NCBI RefSeq assembly: GCF_947169445.1
Contig: NZ_CAMVPU010000022.1
Span: forward strand, 1-62,931
Origin: an uncultured Butyrivibrio sp.
GTDB lineage: Bacteria; Bacillota; Clostridia; Lachnospirales; Lachnospiraceae
Length of the DNA: 62,931 nucleotides
Reading direction: 5' to 3'
Shown here piece by piece: positions 62,363 to 62,931 of this stretch. A model generated the notes under the pieces. It did no database searches. It was given only the letters and a program-made list of their open reading frames with translations, and had not been told where the DNA came from. The stretch's first letter is position 1. The number at the start of each line of letters is the position of its first letter. Position numbers and translations under genes: made by a program.

Positions 62363-62920
62363 TTAAACTCTTGAGAGATACTCACCTGTTCTGGTATCAA
62401 TCTTGATAACGTCTCCCTCGTTAACGAAAAGAGGTACTGCTACGTTTGCACCAGTCTCAACAGTTGCAGGCTTTGTAGCACCAGTAGCTGTATCGCCCTT
62501 AAATCCAGGCTCAGTCTCTGTGATAACAAGCTCTACAAACATAGGTGGCTCTACAGCAAATACATTGCCGTTGTAAGAGTTAATCTTGCATACTTCGTTC
62601 TCTTTAACGAACTTAAGTGAATCTCCAACCTGCTCAGATGTGAGACCGATCTGCTCATAAGTCTCGGAATCCATGAAGTTGTAAAGATCACCATCCTGAT
62701 AAAGATACTGCATATCTTTTCTATCAATACGAGCTGCAGGGAATTTCTCAGTTGGACGGAATGTTGTCTCCTTAACACCGCCATTGATGATATCCTTGAG
62801 CTTGGTTCTAACGAAAGCAGCGCCCTTACCAGGCTTAACATGCTGGAATTCAATAATCTGACATACGTTACCATCAATTTCGATGGTCATACCATTTCTG
62901 AAATCACTTGCAGAAATCAT
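62363..62920 (-). CDS. efp: Elongation factor P
   Basis: This 185-residue translation factor relieves ribosome stalling at consecutive prolines. It has the usual three beta-barrel domains: an N-terminal KOW-like domain (~1-64) with the tip residue K32 in K-P-G-K-G-A-A-F, then two OB domains with Y-L-Y-Q-D-G-D-L-Y-N-F-M near 72 and the C-terminal G-D-V-I-K-I-D-T-R-T-G-E-Y-L-S-R. The gene is complete: the ATG is at 62918-62920 with AGGATTTTTT just before it. Its promoter is outside the window. Confidence 0.97.
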   Translation of the reverse strand: MISASDFRNGMTIEIDGNVCQIIEFQHVKPGKGAAFVRTKLKDIINGGVKETTFRPTEKFPAARIDRKDMQYLYQDGDLYNFMDSETYEQIGLTSEQVGDSLKFVKENEVCKINSYNGNVFAVEPPMFVELVITETEPGFKGDTATGATKPATVETGANVAVPLFVNEGDVIKIDTRTGEYLSRV

Positions 62921-62931
62921 AAAAAATCCTC

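Noticed and set aside
1..62931. CRISPR array, prophage, insertion sequence with transposase, or rRNA operon
   Set aside because: No regularly spaced repeats, phage structural genes, transposases or rRNA sequences were seen; the only mobile traces are the MITE-like copies.

Overview
The window looks like chromosome from a motile, Gram-positive, plant-glycan-degrading member of the Lachnospiraceae, most like Butyrivibrio or Pseudobutyrivibrio. This rests on gene content: a domain-permuted GH3 glycosidase, GH78, GH2 and GH127 enzymes, LplB/YtcP-type sugar importers, strong AGGAGG ribosome binding sites, lipobox lipoproteins, DUF5688 and a sigma-D-type chemoreceptor promoter. The genus was not tested. 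Nearly all genes are on the minus strand; only a LysR regulator, purA and an AraC regulator are on the plus strand. No phage, IS transposase, CRISPR array or rRNA was seen.

Layout, left to right. 1-18.2 kb is a glycan-use region. It holds an oligosaccharide ABC importer (binding lipoprotein cut by the window edge, two permeases), a membrane AraC/YesN-type regulator, a GH3 enzyme with reversed domain order and its small membrane partner, a GPH sugar symporter, and an operon of GH2, GH78, a LytTR response regulator and a peptide-sensor-type (HPK10/AgrC-like) histidine kinase. Three promoters here (GH3, symporter, GH2 operon) each carry a pair of 9-bp LytTR half-sites with exactly 12 bp between them. 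The two-component system therefore probably controls the whole set, including itself.

18.4-33.3 kb is mostly housekeeping: a PAP2 phosphatase with a lipoprotein, a TetR-purL-carA-carB gene string, a divergent LysR gene and a PreA-like dihydropyrimidine dehydrogenase with extra N-terminal cysteine clusters.

33.4-43.3 kb is the most unusual part. A 75-residue cysteine-free peptide with a double-glycine leader is followed by an RsbW-like kinase, an RsbV-like STAS protein, a divergent 207-residue protein, a shortened membrane accessory protein, a C39-peptidase ABC exporter, a second NHLM-type ABC exporter, an ECF sigma factor and a membrane-anchored HAD protein. It reads as a peptide secretion system wired to partner-switching regulators with no recognisable peptide-modifying enzyme. 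A chemoreceptor gene with its own sigma-D-type promoter and terminator lies just upstream.

43.6-53.3 kb holds purA and a cell-surface polysaccharide cluster (GlfT2-like and other glycosyltransferases, a GT-C-like membrane protein, an SH3 protein, and an alanine-rich secreted protein with a strong promoter). It includes a 145-bp MITE-like element with perfect 10-bp terminal inverted repeats and a perfect 8-bp target duplication. 53.7-62.9 kb holds a GH127 enzyme with a divergent AraC regulator, gdhA with a structured leader, an oxidoreductase, an SH3 protein, tRNA-Arg(CCG), a DUF5688 gene whose end lies inside a decayed copy of the repeat, and efp.
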